DNA of 64,000 nt from contig JADJIH010000002.1 in the NCBI GenBank assembly GCA_016707115.1, positions 124,001 through 188,000 of the forward strand, given 5' to 3'. This stretch comes from Ignavibacteriales bacterium (lineage in GTDB: Bacteria; Bacteroidota; Ignavibacteria; Ignavibacteriales; Ignavibacteriaceae). The translations under genes were made by a program, and so were the position numbers. Positions 44,912 to 55,800 of the stretch are shown one piece after another. The notes beneath the pieces were generated by a model that was given only the letters and a program-made list of their open reading frames with translations, ran no database searches and was not told the DNA's origin. The first letter of the stretch is position 1. Every line of letters starts with the position of its first letter.

Positions 44912-47900
44912 TCATTTATGTTTTGCTGTCGTTAAGGGTATTTTAATTTTCCATTGCGTTCCATTTCCAAACGTAGTAACTAATTCAGCTGTTCCATTCA
45001 AACTTTTAGTGCGTGCTTTAATATTCTTCACCCCATTATTTGCACTTGGAGTTACAGCATCAAAGCCAATACCGTCATCAGTAATATCTAAATGCAGAAA
45101 ATCTGAATCAGTAAATAGCTTTATGTTTAATTTTTTGCATTGTGAATGTTTAACTGCATTAGTTACAATTTCTTTAAACACTAACCATAAATCATGGCGC
45201 TGTTCCATCTTTAATGATTTTCCGGAAAAATTTTCCGGCATTTCAATATTGTAATTAATACCTTTACTCTCGCAAAGATCTGATGCATATCTTCGGAACT
45301 TTGGCAGCACCACATTCCAATCATCATTATCCGGATTGATTGACCAGATGATATCACTCATAGATTCCTGAATTTGTGTTGCGCTTTCACTTATTAATCC
45401 AATTAGTTTATTTAAGGCGGGAGTTTCTTGTTCCTTAACTTCAGTTTTAACAGCATCAGCAAAATAAACTATACCTGTAACACTGGCGCTTACTTCATCG
45501 TGAAGATCACGGGCAATCCTGTTTCTCGTTCTTTCAATTTCCAGCAATCTATTTAAACGATATTTATGGATTGAATAAAGGATCAATATTAAAATAATCG
45601 CAGCAAGCAATCTAAACCACCAGGTTTTCCAGAATGGCGGTGCAATAATAATTTTTAAAACAGCTTCTTCCGGATTAAACTTACCGCTGCTGTTTGAGCC
45701 TCTTACTCTAAATTTATAGTTACCGTTGCTTATATCTGTATAGCTCGCGAATCTTCTTCCATCGGATTTATTCCAATTTTTATCCACTCCTTCAAGTTTA
45801 TATTCAAAGATATTTTTTTCAGGAGATGTGTAATCAAGTGAAGCAAATTCTATTGAAAAAAAGTTTTCATCATAATCAAGATTTATTTCATCAGTAAACA
45901 AAATAGATTTATCAAGATTAAATGGTTTATCAAAGACTCTAAAATCAGTGATAACAACATTTGGGATAAATGAATTTTCCTTTATCTTCTTTGGATCAAA
46001 TTCTATTGCACCCGAATTTCCACCAAAAAACAATCTGCCATCTTTTGATTTAAATAAGCTCCTGCAGAAAAATCATTTATCATCAATCCATTTGATTTAT
46101 CATAGTTTGTAAATGAACTCATATCTGTAGTGAATTTTGATAATCCTTTATTTGTGCTAATCCACAGATTACCATGATCATCAGGAATTATACCGTACAC
46201 AATATTTCCCGATAGTCCATTATCTGCTGTGAATCTTATAAAGGATTTTATTTCTCTTGAATATTTATTTAATCCTCCTCCCCAGGTTCCGATCCATAAA
46301 TTTTCTTTAGCATCTTCTGCAATGCACCAAACTGCATTACTGCCCAAACTAGTTTTATCATTTGGATCATTAATAAATCTTGTAAATGAATTATTTTCTC
46401 TGTTAAATAGATTCAATCCCGATGAGATAGAACCAAACCACAAATCACCGTTATGGTCTTCACAAATACTAAAAATAGAATTGCTGCTGATAGTGGTAGA
46501 ATCGCTGGAATTTGTCCTGTAAACATTTTCCTTTTCTGTTTTTGGATTGTAGCGATGAATTCCATCTGAAGGAGTTGTGATCCATAAATCTCCAAACTTA
46601 TCTTCGTGAATTGCTGAAATGCCTCCGAAATTTAAGGAAACCTTTTTGAACGGATAAAACGATTTTGTTTTTCTATCATACTTAATTAACTCACCTGCTG
46701 GTGAGTTAACACCGGGATCAGCACCAATCCAAATATTTCCTTTACTGTCTTCATAAATTACTGTTATTGCGTTGCTGCCAAATGAAGGATTCTGCAAATA
46801 ATTTTTAAACTCGCTTGAGTTTTTTTCTCTAACATTAATTCCTCCGCCATCAGAGCCAATCCATAAGTTGCCAAGATGGTCTTCGCAAATAGCGAGTACA
46901 GGATTTGGACTTATACTTGCAGGATTACCGGGAATGTGTTGTACGTGAGTAAAGTTTTGATTTAATGGATCATATCTATTAATTCCTCCGCCGCCGGTAC
47001 CAAACCAAACTCCACCGCTTTTATCTTCATAGATTGACATCACAGCACCGATACTAAATGAACTGTTTATTGAAGGGTTATGAGAGAAGTTTGTAAAGGA
47101 TTCAGTTATTGGATCATATAAGTCCAGTCCTTTATCAAATGATCCAATCCATATTTTTTCTACTGTCAATCAGAATACTCATTATCCTGTTGCTGGATAT
47201 AGATTTCTGATGGATTGTGTTATTCTTATAAACTTTAAAGACTGAAGTTGATTTATTTAAAACACTTACTCCGCCATTAGCGCTTGCTATCCATAGATTT
47301 CCGGATTCATCTTCCGCAAGACTAAAAACCATATCGCCGCCAAGTGATTTTGGGTTTACAGTATTGTTATTAAACCACTTTAAATCCTGCGTTTTAAGAT
47401 TAAATTTTGCAAGCCCTTCCCATGTTCCGATCCAGAACATATTATCTTTATCAACTAGTATACATTGCAAGTGAATTGATTGAAATTGTTTTTCAATATT
47501 TTCATTAAACTTTTATAAATAAAAATATTTTTCTTTTGATCGAAATTGAAAAATTCCCCTTTTGTTGTAACAGCCCATAGATTTCCTAAATTGTCTTCCG
47601 CAACTGTTATAATTTTAATGGCGATATTTTGCTTATCGGTATTAAATGAATATCGTGTAAAATTATTTTTTTGTGGATTGTATCTGCATAACTTTCCTCT
47701 TAAAGTTAAAACCCAAAGCTTTCCGGATTTATCCTTATAGATTTTTCTTATTCCAAGATCCGGTAAGGAAGTTGTGTCATTTTGTTTTGGCCGATAAATA
47801 GTGAATCTGTTACCATCAAATTTATTCAGACCATCTTCAGTGGCAAACCACATAAAACCAAAATCATCTTGTGTAATACTGAATACAGAGGATTGTGAAA

Positions 47901-48006
47901 GACCATCATCAATTGTAAAATGAGTAAAGTGATTTTGCTGCTGGGCTAAACAAGTAAAAATTAAGAATGAAAAATTAAGAATGGAAAGCAGCAAAAGTTT
48001 TTTCAT
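44912..48006 (-). CDS. Periplasmic two-component regulator propeller histidine kinase, three frameshifts
   Basis: About 1030 residues when joined. Signal peptide MKKLLLLSILNFSFLIFTCLA. About a dozen Reg_prop repeats ('I.EDxxGNLWIGTxGGGLNxY') form two propellers, then a Y_Y_Y domain (FEYKLEGVDKNWNKSDGRRFASY), one membrane helix (WWFRLLAAIILILILYSI), HisKA_3 with RDLHDEVSAS, and HATPase (NAVKHS, DDGIGF). Breaks: near 47510 (one A missing; IYKKFNENIEKQF restored), near 47160 (one A extra), near 46055 (one T missing; AYFKSKDGRLFFGG restored). Starts eight bases after the stop of a secreted propeller gene, so it is in the same operon. The ligand is likely a carbohydrate or other extracellular signal. 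Confidence 0.88.
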
Positions 48007-48013
48007 AAAAATG

Positions 48014-50107
48014 TCACTTCATTAATATCATCTTCTTTGTTTCTAAATAATCCCCTGCTTTTAGTTGATAGAAATAAATTCCGGAGGCTGGATACCTGAT
48101 ACTTGATTCTGGGTTAAACATAACTTCGTAATTTCCAGCAGGTTTTTCTTCATTAACAAGAGTTGCAACTTCTTTTCCTAAAACATCATAAACTTTTAGA
48201 GTAACGAACCCCACCTCGTTCCTCCCCTTTGCCAAAGGGGAGGATGAAGGAGGGGTTGGAATTGTATATTTTATTGTTGTAACTGGATTAAACGGATTTG
48301 GATAATTTTGTTCTAACTTAAATTCTGTTGGTACTTTCTCTGAAATTGCATCCATACCTGTTATTTCTGATATATCCCGTTTCCAGACACTTAAAGTTTG
48401 ACCAGCTAATGCCGCATAAATGTAGTTTCCTTTTATTGCAAAAGATGTAACAGTTGGATTATTACCAAGCCCTTGATTTATCTGATTCCAGTTTGCACCT
48501 TCGTCCGTAGAAATAAAAATACCATAGTTAGATGTCCCTGCAAATAAAGCATAGCCATAAGATTGCAGAGCGTAAACTGATTTACCTTCCATTCCTGCAT
48601 TAGTCCAGTTTAATCCTTGATTTGTTGTTTTATAAACTCCACTGTCCATCGTCCCTGTAAAAAGTGTATTACCAATCAAAGCATAAGACAGAGGTTGTGT
48701 ATTGTTCAATGAAGTCTGTGTCCAGTTCACTCCATCGTCTGTTGATTTATAAACTCCCTGTGTATATGTTCCTGCAAAAAGTATTGTACCCTCTGAATAC
48801 AAGGATATGACATCCTGTATAGTGGTGCTAATCTGAAACCAGTTAGCCCCGTTATTCGAAGAACGGTATAAGCCATAGCCATCTGTGCCTGCATAAACAT
48901 AGTTGCTGGTATAATGAATGGCATTTACATCACGTCCATAGGTTAAGGCACAAATGCTCCATACATTTCCGTAATTGGTTGAACCCATAATAGGACACCC
49001 TGAATTACTCAAACCTGCAAATACATAATTCGAATAAGAGCAGATAGAATTTACTTGTTCCCCCGGAACATTTGCGAATGTTTGATTCCAGAAAATTCCT
49101 TCATCAGTGGAGGTGTATAATCCATTTGTATAAGTACCGCAGACTAGACTCGAGTCTGTAGCAGTTATTGAAGAAATTTGCAATTCCTTAAAAGGGCTAT
49201 GAGTCCAGTTAACACCTCCATTTGAAGAAATGAAAATACCCATTCTCTTCTGACCGGCTGCATATATGATTTGGTTTAAAGAAGTCATCGCATCAATAGT
49301 ACGATTTTTCATATTTGTCTGAACCCAGTTATAACCTCCATCTGTAGATTTGTAAACTCCGTTTAACCATGATCCTGCATACAAATCTGTTCCTAAGGTT
49401 GTAAATGATCTGATACTTTTATTCGTAAGTGAAGTTGGTATCCAGTTTATGCCATTATCGGTTGACATAATAATACCGCTGTTATAATTCGCGGCAAATA
49501 CGTTATTGTTAAAAGCAGTCTGAGCATATATTGTAGCAGACGTCGAAGGTACCTGTGTCCATGTAACGCCGAAATCAGTCGAAAGATAAAGCCCTTCAAG
49601 AGCAGTACCGGCAATAATGTTCGACCCTATAGCTGCCAGAGATGCGATGGGTTTGTTGTTAAAAGAGGTCTGAGTCCAGTTTTCGCCAGCATCTGAAGAA
49701 ACATAAATTCCAAAACCTATAGGTGTAGCGCTTCCCGTTCCTGCAAAAAAATATGAACCGCTTTTTGCAAAACAAGTGATTATTTTATCATTCAATGAAG
49801 TTGGATAATATGACGCACCATTATCAGTAGTTTTAAAAATCCCCGTTGAATATGTCCCAATTAATAAATTATTACCATCTGCAAACAAAGCGCGTACGTC
49901 ACCAACACTGAATGAGGTCTGAGCCCAGCTCAAACCATTATTTGTGGAGATATGTAATCCGCTGTTCCAGGTTCCTGCGAATACATTATTGCCGATTGTG
50001 GCAAGTGCAAATACATCACCACCATAAGGTCCGTTGGTTTTAACCCATTGACCGAAGGTTGAGGTAGCGAATAAAGATATTGTAAAAAATAGGTTTAAGA
50101 GTTTCAT
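48014..50107 (-). CDS. T9SS-sorted secreted beta-propeller protein (BNR/sortilin-like repeats)
   Basis: 697 residues. Signal peptide MKLLNLFFTISLFATSTFG. About 13 repeats of roughly 45 residues with the BNR-like core 'G.Y.S.D.G..W.Q.' and preceding '..N.FAGT' follow, enough for two propellers. The C-terminal sorting domain is EQNYPNPFNPVTTIKYTIP, but between IP and VTLKVYD there is an extra PTPPSSSPLAKGRNEVGF encoded by palindromic repeat family A. Automatic tools may call it a sialidase; no Asp-box catalytic set or arginine triad is seen, so binding or structural use is more likely. Confidence 0.85.
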   Translation of the reverse strand: MKLLNLFFTISLFATSTFGQWVKTNGPYGGDVFALATIGNNVFAGTWNSGLHISTNNGLSWAQTSFSVGDVRALFADGNNLLIGTYSTGIFKTTDNGASYYPTSLNDKIITCFAKSGSYFFAGTGSATPIGFGIYVSSDAGENWTQTSFNNKPIASLAAIGSNIIAGTALEGLYLSTDFGVTWTQVPSTSATIYAQTAFNNNVFAANYNSGIIMSTDNGINWIPTSLTNKSIRSFTTLGTDLYAGSWLNGVYKSTDGGYNWVQTNMKNRTIDAMTSLNQIIYAAGQKRMGIFISSNGGVNWTHSPFKELQISSITATDSSLVCGTYTNGLYTSTDEGIFWNQTFANVPGEQVNSICSYSNYVFAGLSNSGCPIMGSTNYGNVWSICALTYGRDVNAIHYTSNYVYAGTDGYGLYRSSNNGANWFQISTTIQDVISLYSEGTILFAGTYTQGVYKSTDDGVNWTQTSLNNTQPLSYALIGNTLFTGTMDSGVYKTTNQGLNWTNAGMEGKSVYALQSYGYALFAGTSNYGIFISTDEGANWNQINQGLGNNPTVTSFAIKGNYIYAALAGQTLSVWKRDISEITGMDAISEKVPTEFKLEQNYPNPFNPVTTIKYTIPTPPSSSPLAKGRNEVGFVTLKVYDVLGKEVATLVNEEKPAGNYEVMFNPESSIRYPASGIYFYQLKAGDYLETKKMILMK
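48203..48259 (-). repeat. Palindromic repeat family A inside a T9SS sorting-domain coding sequence (copy 2)
   Basis: 57 bases identical to the copy at 50295-50351. The palindromic core is CCTCCCCTTT-GGC-AAAGGGGAGG with flanks TCCTTCAT and GAGGTGGGG. Translated in frame as PTPPSSSPLAKGRNEVGF; it adds about 13 residues relative to other sorting domains here and keeps the reading frame. Confidence 0.88.
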
Positions 50108-50117
50108 ATCGTTCCCG

Positions 50118-51375
50118 TTATTTTATTAAAATCATCTTTTTTGTTTCCAAATAACTTCCAGCTTTAAGCTGATAGAAATAAATTCCTGATGATACATTGT
50201 TCATTGTAAATTGTATATTGTAAACCCCTGCTGCTTTTTCTTCATCAACAAGAGTTGCAATTTCATTCCCAAGAATATCATAAACTTTTAAAGAAACGAA
50301 CCCCACCTCGTTCCTCCCCTTTGCCAAAGGGGAGGATGAAGGAGGGGTTGGTATTGTATATCTTATCGAAGTAACTGGATTAAATGGATTTGGATAATTT
50401 TGTTCTAACTTAAATTCTGTCAGTTGGGTTGGTTCATCTTCAACATCAGTAACGCCGCCGGTATTCGTACGAAGAACGTCCCCCAACTGCTATTCCTATA
50501 TTTGAATCAATGAAACGGACCTCTCTCAGATAATTGCTTGTTGGACTTACTTGGCTTATCCAATTTTGTCCTCCATCGGTGGTACGAAGGATAATACCAT
50601 CTCTACCTACTATTGTGCCTGTGTTAGCATCGGTAAAACAAACACTATAAAACCAAACTGTGATAGGACTGGTTTGACTAACCTAATTTAAACCTGCATT
50701 TGTTGTATGAAGAATTACTCCGCCTTCTCCGGTTGCAGTTCCATTATTTTCATCCCCAAATGAAACGCCGAAAAGAATTTTTGTTGTTGGATTTGATTGA
50801 AGTATCCAATTAGCTCCTCCATTGGTTGTGTGAAGAATTGTTCCAACATTGCCTACTATTGTACCGGAATTTGCATCTGTGAAACAAATATCGTGAAGAA
50901 CATAATTTACAGGGCTGGTTTGAATTGTCCAGTTTATTCCTCCATCGGTTGTGTGAAGAATTGTACCGACTGCACCAACTGCAGTTCCTGTATTAGTATC
51001 AGTGAAGTAAACACTAATCATGCCATTCGTTGTTGGGTTGGTCTGGCTCAACCAGTTTGTACCTCCATCTGTTGTTCGAAGAATTATTCCATTGTCTCCA
51101 ACTGCAGTTCCGGTATTTATATCAGTGAAGAATACGCCATTTAGATCATTGGATGTTGGATATGATTGATTGATCCAGCTGGTACCTCCGTCTGTTGTAC
51201 GGATTATTAAACCAGCTGGCCCTACCAGTGTATATGTATTTTCATCAATAAAGGAAGCGCTCATAAAATCACCGACTGGTGGATCTGGACTTTGAAGAAA
51301 CCAACCAGACTGAGCAAAAGAAATTTCGGCTATGATTAACAATACTATTGTTATCAGGGATTTAGTGTTTAACAT
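50118..51375 (-). CDS. T9SS-sorted seven-bladed propeller protein (Ycf48-like), interrupted
   Basis: About 419 residues when joined. Signal peptide MLNTKSLITIVLLIIAEISFAQ. Seven near-identical 41-residue repeats ('LxxVxFTDxNTGTxVGxxGxILxTTDGGxNWxxQxxPT'), one per propeller blade. The fifth repeat reads TTNAGLN then TAG (50683) where tryptophan TGG is invariant: an apparent nonsense change. At 50480 five G instead of four shift the frame; with four, AVGDVLRTNTGGVTDVEDEP joins the sorting domain. That domain (EQNYPNPFNPVTSIRYTIP) contains another copy of repeat A. Likely either a decaying paralog or an assembly-damaged gene. Confidence 0.75.
50295..50351 (-). repeat. Palindromic repeat family A inside a T9SS sorting-domain coding sequence (copy 3)
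   Basis: Same 57 bases, same frame and same position in the sorting domain as at 48203-48259, encoding PTPPSSSPLAKGRNEVGF. Either one insertion was duplicated with its domain or the site is a preferred target. Confidence 0.88.
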
Positions 51376-51398
51376 TTTTAATTCTTTCTATGTTATTA

Positions 51399-52808
51399 TT
51401 ATTTCACTAGAATCATCTTCTGTGTTTGGACAAAATCTCCTGCAGTAATCTTATAAAAATAAATTCCTGAGCTTAATTCTGTACTGCCTGTTCCAAACTC
51501 AATATTATAAACTCCTGGTGATTTTTCTTCATTAACCAATGTTGCAATTTCATTTCCGAGAACATCATAAACTCTTAATTGCACAAATTGCCTACTGGCT
51601 ATTGCATATTGAATACTTGTGCTTGGATTAAAAGGGTTTGGGTAGTTTTGCCTAAGATTAAAATCTGATGGTGCAGATATGTTTTCCTTTACAGGTAAAG
51701 GATCACCCTGATTAGCAGAAAATTGTTTTACTGTAACTCGGTTTGAATTATAAACATCCGCATAGCTAACCACGGGGATCCCACTTGGTGAAATAACAAT
51801 ATTTGTATATTCAGCAGCAGTTGAAGAAAAAACTGAATCTGAAGTCCCTAAATATTCCCAACCGCCGCCGTTAAATTTTAATGCTCTTCCTTTAAAAGTA
51901 AAATAATCTCCTTCCCAAAAAGCAATGTAAGGTGTTCCATCTTTACTAACGGCAATTGAAGTGTATCGAATATAACCTTCAGAAAATCTTGGGCTTCCAA
52001 GAGTTTCCCAGCTGCTGCCACGCACTCTGACAGTAGCTTTTTTTTCTAAAATACCTTCAGCATACGCAACATAAGTTACGCCATTTCTATCTATAAAGAT
52101 TGATGGATAATCAATGGGTTCATCACTAAAACCCGCAACACCTAGTGTCTGCCAATTTAAGGCATCGTAATACATTACTGTTGCCTTCTGCGAATTTGCT
52201 GCATCAATAAAAACAATGTACGGAAATCCGTTTTGATCTAATGATATTGCCGTTTTATCAACGATACCATCAGTAAATCCGGCTGAACCAACTGTTTCCC
52301 AATTAACTCCATTAAATCTCATAACAGTTGCTTTTCTTGAGTTGCCATAATCAACGTAGCCAACAAAAGGAATATTGTTTTGATCTATGGCTATTGATGT
52401 GTAGTAAGCGGCCCCAATCGAAAATCCAGCTGTTCCAACTGTTTCCCAGGTAATACCATTATATTTCATAACAGTTGCTTTGTAGGAATTGGCGGCATCC
52501 ATATAAACGACATAAGGATTTCCAAATCTACCAACTGCAATTGATGTAAACTCAGCTTCGCCAGCAGAAAATCCCGCTGCCCCAACTATTTCCCACATCG
52601 TGCCATTATACTTCATAACTGTGGCTTTACCTGAATGTACAAGATCTTTAAAGACAATATATGGCGTTCCTATTGAATCTATTACCATAGCCGGATAAAC
52701 CGCTCCACCAGAAGAGAATCCGGCGCTACCTACATCCCACCAACTTTGTGATGATATTGTTACAGTAAAAACAAGTATTAACAAGAAACACCACTGAAAC
52801 TTTTTCAC
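51399..52808 (-). CDS. T9SS-sorted secreted protein with seven 49-residue propeller repeats
   Basis: 469 residues. Signal peptide to about residue 20 (LLILVFTVTISSQS). Seven repeats of about 49 residues follow: 'WExVGxAGFSxGxxxYTSIAxDxxGxPYVxYxDxxNSxKATVMxYNG'. The C-terminal sorting domain is LRQNYPNPFNPSTSIQYAI, then LRVYDVLGNEIATLVNEEKSPG, ending KKMILVK-like QKMILVK. It lies 23 bases upstream of the seven-bladed Ycf48-like gene, so the two are probably co-transcribed with 48014 and the kinase. Ligand unknown; repeats suggest a surface adhesion or sensing propeller. Confidence 0.88.
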   Translation of the reverse strand: MKKFQWCFLLILVFTVTISSQSWWDVGSAGFSSGGAVYPAMVIDSIGTPYIVFKDLVHSGKATVMKYNGTMWEIVGAAGFSAGEAEFTSIAVGRFGNPYVVYMDAANSYKATVMKYNGITWETVGTAGFSIGAAYYTSIAIDQNNIPFVGYVDYGNSRKATVMRFNGVNWETVGSAGFTDGIVDKTAISLDQNGFPYIVFIDAANSQKATVMYYDALNWQTLGVAGFSDEPIDYPSIFIDRNGVTYVAYAEGILEKKATVRVRGSSWETLGSPRFSEGYIRYTSIAVSKDGTPYIAFWEGDYFTFKGRALKFNGGGWEYLGTSDSVFSSTAAEYTNIVISPSGIPVVSYADVYNSNRVTVKQFSANQGDPLPVKENISAPSDFNLRQNYPNPFNPSTSIQYAIASRQFVQLRVYDVLGNEIATLVNEEKSPGVYNIEFGTGSTELSSGIYFYKITAGDFVQTQKMILVK

Positions 52809-52866
52809 TCTATACCTCGGTTATTTTAGTATGCATATAATTTTAATTATTTATCTCTATCAATTT

Positions 52867-55800
52867 TTATTTTAACAATATTAATTTCTTAACTGCGATT
52901 AAGTCGCCAGCTTGCAGTTTATATAAATACATTCCGCTAGATAAAGAAGAAGCATTAAATTCTACCTCATAACTACCTGCAGATTTTTCTTCGTTAACTA
53001 GAGTTTCAATTTCATTTCCAAGAACATCATAAACTTTTAATTGCACTTTTGATGTATTTGGTAAATGGTATGCTATAGTTGTTGTTGGATTAAACGGGTT
53101 TGGATAGTTCTGCATCAAAGCAAATTCAGTGGGCAGCTGAGTCTCATCTTCAACATCTGTTAACATTATATTGAAACGATTAGTCTCAGACCAAGGACCT
53201 GTACCACCATCATTTATTGTTCTTACTTTCCAGTAAAGATTATCAATATTTACACTAAACCAATCATAAAAATTAAATGAAGATGCATTGACGATAGTAT
53301 CGTGTATAACTGAGTTAAATAATGAATCGTTAGCTAATAAGAATCTATAACCTGTTGCAGTTACGGTGCTATCCCAATCCAAAACTAAGCCAATCATTGT
53401 GGGATTGATTAATGTTGAATCATCCTGCGGATAAATTAGGTTAGGCGCAGTTGTGGTTGCTTTATAGATATCCCATACTTGCTGATTTGTGAGAGGAATA
53501 TCATAAACTTTTAATTCATCTATATTACCATTAAAGTTAGAAGATCCTTCCATAAATCTTCCCATTCGCCAGTTATTTGTTAAAACAGTATTTGGCTCAG
53601 TAGTAATTGCACCAGTAGCATCAAGTTTGCCATCGATATAAAGTTTAGTTGTTCTTTCAGTACCGCCTTCATAAACTCCTGTTACAAAATGCCAGGTAGA
53701 ATCATTTAAATTTGTATTTCCATACACAACTCCATATCCATAACCATTTCCTAATCCTAAAACATCAGTTATAAGAAAATGAAAATTAGTTGGTGCTGCC
53801 TGTTGAGTTCCGTAATGAAAAATATTACAACCATATTGATTGTACTGGTTGTTTCTTATCCAGGCAGAAAAGGTTCTTGGGGAATTGCCAACCGGTAAAC
53901 TGTTACCCGGGTTTATTCCTTCTACATAACTATCAACAGCATTAAAGAATATTGAGGAGTTATTATCCCCATATCGGTCTTTGCTGAAAACTCCATTGTA
54001 ATTTATTCCATCATTGTTATTAAAAGTTGAATCATTTGTATTACCGTTTAATGGCCAATATGCAACTAAACCGTTTTCAAGCCGAGGATTGTAAGTAGTT
54101 GAATCATTATAAAGTGCAACAATTTCGGTAATATTAAGAATGCGATTGAAGATTCTGAAATCATCCAACTTTCCATAAAACTCCACACCTGGTGTATGAT
54201 TACGACCTATATAAAAATTATGTCCGGGTATGTATTCCATGCTCATATAATGAATGTCTGTTTGTTTAAGGTCGCCATTAATAAAAAGAGAAGTTGTTGA
54301 AGACGTTTGGTTGTTTTTTTTATAAGTAACTACGACATTAACCCATTCATTTAAGTTTGTTAAAATATATATTGGATTAATAATACTAAGAGGATCAGAT
54401 CTATACGCGTTGAAATAAGAAAATGAAGTACCATTAAAAAATTGTTGATACCGCGATCCACCCTCAATCCAGCCAATTACAGCCCCGGCATCATCATACT
54501 CAGAAATATTATACCACCAGGAAATTGTTAAACTATCAGAAAACAAATTTGGATTATCGGCAATAGTTATATGATCATCAATTCCATCAAAGCTAAAAGC
54601 TTGTCCATTAACGCCAAATCTATCCTGGGTTAGAGCAGCACCATTTACTGTTCCATTATTTCCACTGCCGCTTTCATCATTGGCGTTTCCATTAAACGGT
54701 AGAAACAAAACTAAATCATTGTAAGTAATATTGTATTCATCCAGAATTTCAGCATCGCTTAAGGCACGATTGTATATTTTCACTTCATCAACTGCGCCCG
54801 ACATATTTGCAGGTGAACAATTATTTTGAAATACTTCTCCGATAGAAACCGGATAAGAACTAAAATTTGTGTAACTAATAGTTGCTGAATTTTCTAACTG
54901 TCCATCAAGATAAATTTTTGCTGCTCCGCTGTTCACATCATAAGTTGCTGTAACCATGTACCACCGGTTTTCCATCAAGGTTTCGTTCGTCCTAACAGTT
55001 GACCATCCTGAATTACCTAACCATAACTGTAATTGCCCGTCATAATCAATTCCTAAGATAAAACCATTTACATATCCGCAAACATGTTTTCCGATAATGA
55101 CCGAATAAGTGTTTTTATATTTTATCCATGCATTAAGAGAAAAGCCATTTTCTAAATTCATATTAGTAGAGTTAGCAAGAGAAATATTGCTGGATTGATT
55201 CGGGAATGTAAATGCTCTATCCGATGTATTAAATCTATCAGGGACCAAAGCAGCATTGCCATTTATAGTTCCATCGTGCCCGTTGCCGCTTTCATCAATT
55301 GTGTTTCCATTGAATGGTAGATATGCAACTAAACTATTCTTAGTTAAATTGTAATCATCCAATACTTCCGCAGCACTTAATGGTCTGCTATAAATTTTAA
55401 CTTCATCCACTTTACCATTGAATCCTCCGTTGCATCCATTATAACCACCAAGTGCCCAATCAGCTGAGTTGAAAACACTATATGAAAATGCAACTGAATT
55501 TTTCAATACTCCATCAACATAAATATATTTATTACTCCCATCGTAAACAGCAACAACGTGATGCCAGGAATTATCGGTATAATCTTCCGTTGTACTTAAT
55601 ACATTGTATCCACTTGAACCAGCTAACCAAAAAGTTAATTTTCCATTATAAAGCATCAGGATGTAACCGCTTTGTTCACCGCAAGTATGCTTTGAAACGA
55701 TAGGATAATTATTTCCTGCACCGGCTGTACCGGAAAATTTTATCCAGGCACTCAATGAAAAGCCACCAGTTGAAAAATTCAATCCGGAAGTACCGCTAAC

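Noticed and set aside
48014..50107. Sialidase/neuraminidase function for the BNR-like protein
   Set aside because: No arginine triad or catalytic Tyr/Glu set; repeats match generic propellers.
50683..51375. CRISPR-like array from regular repeats
   Set aside because: The 123-base periodicity is coding, with conserved reading frame and no unique spacers.
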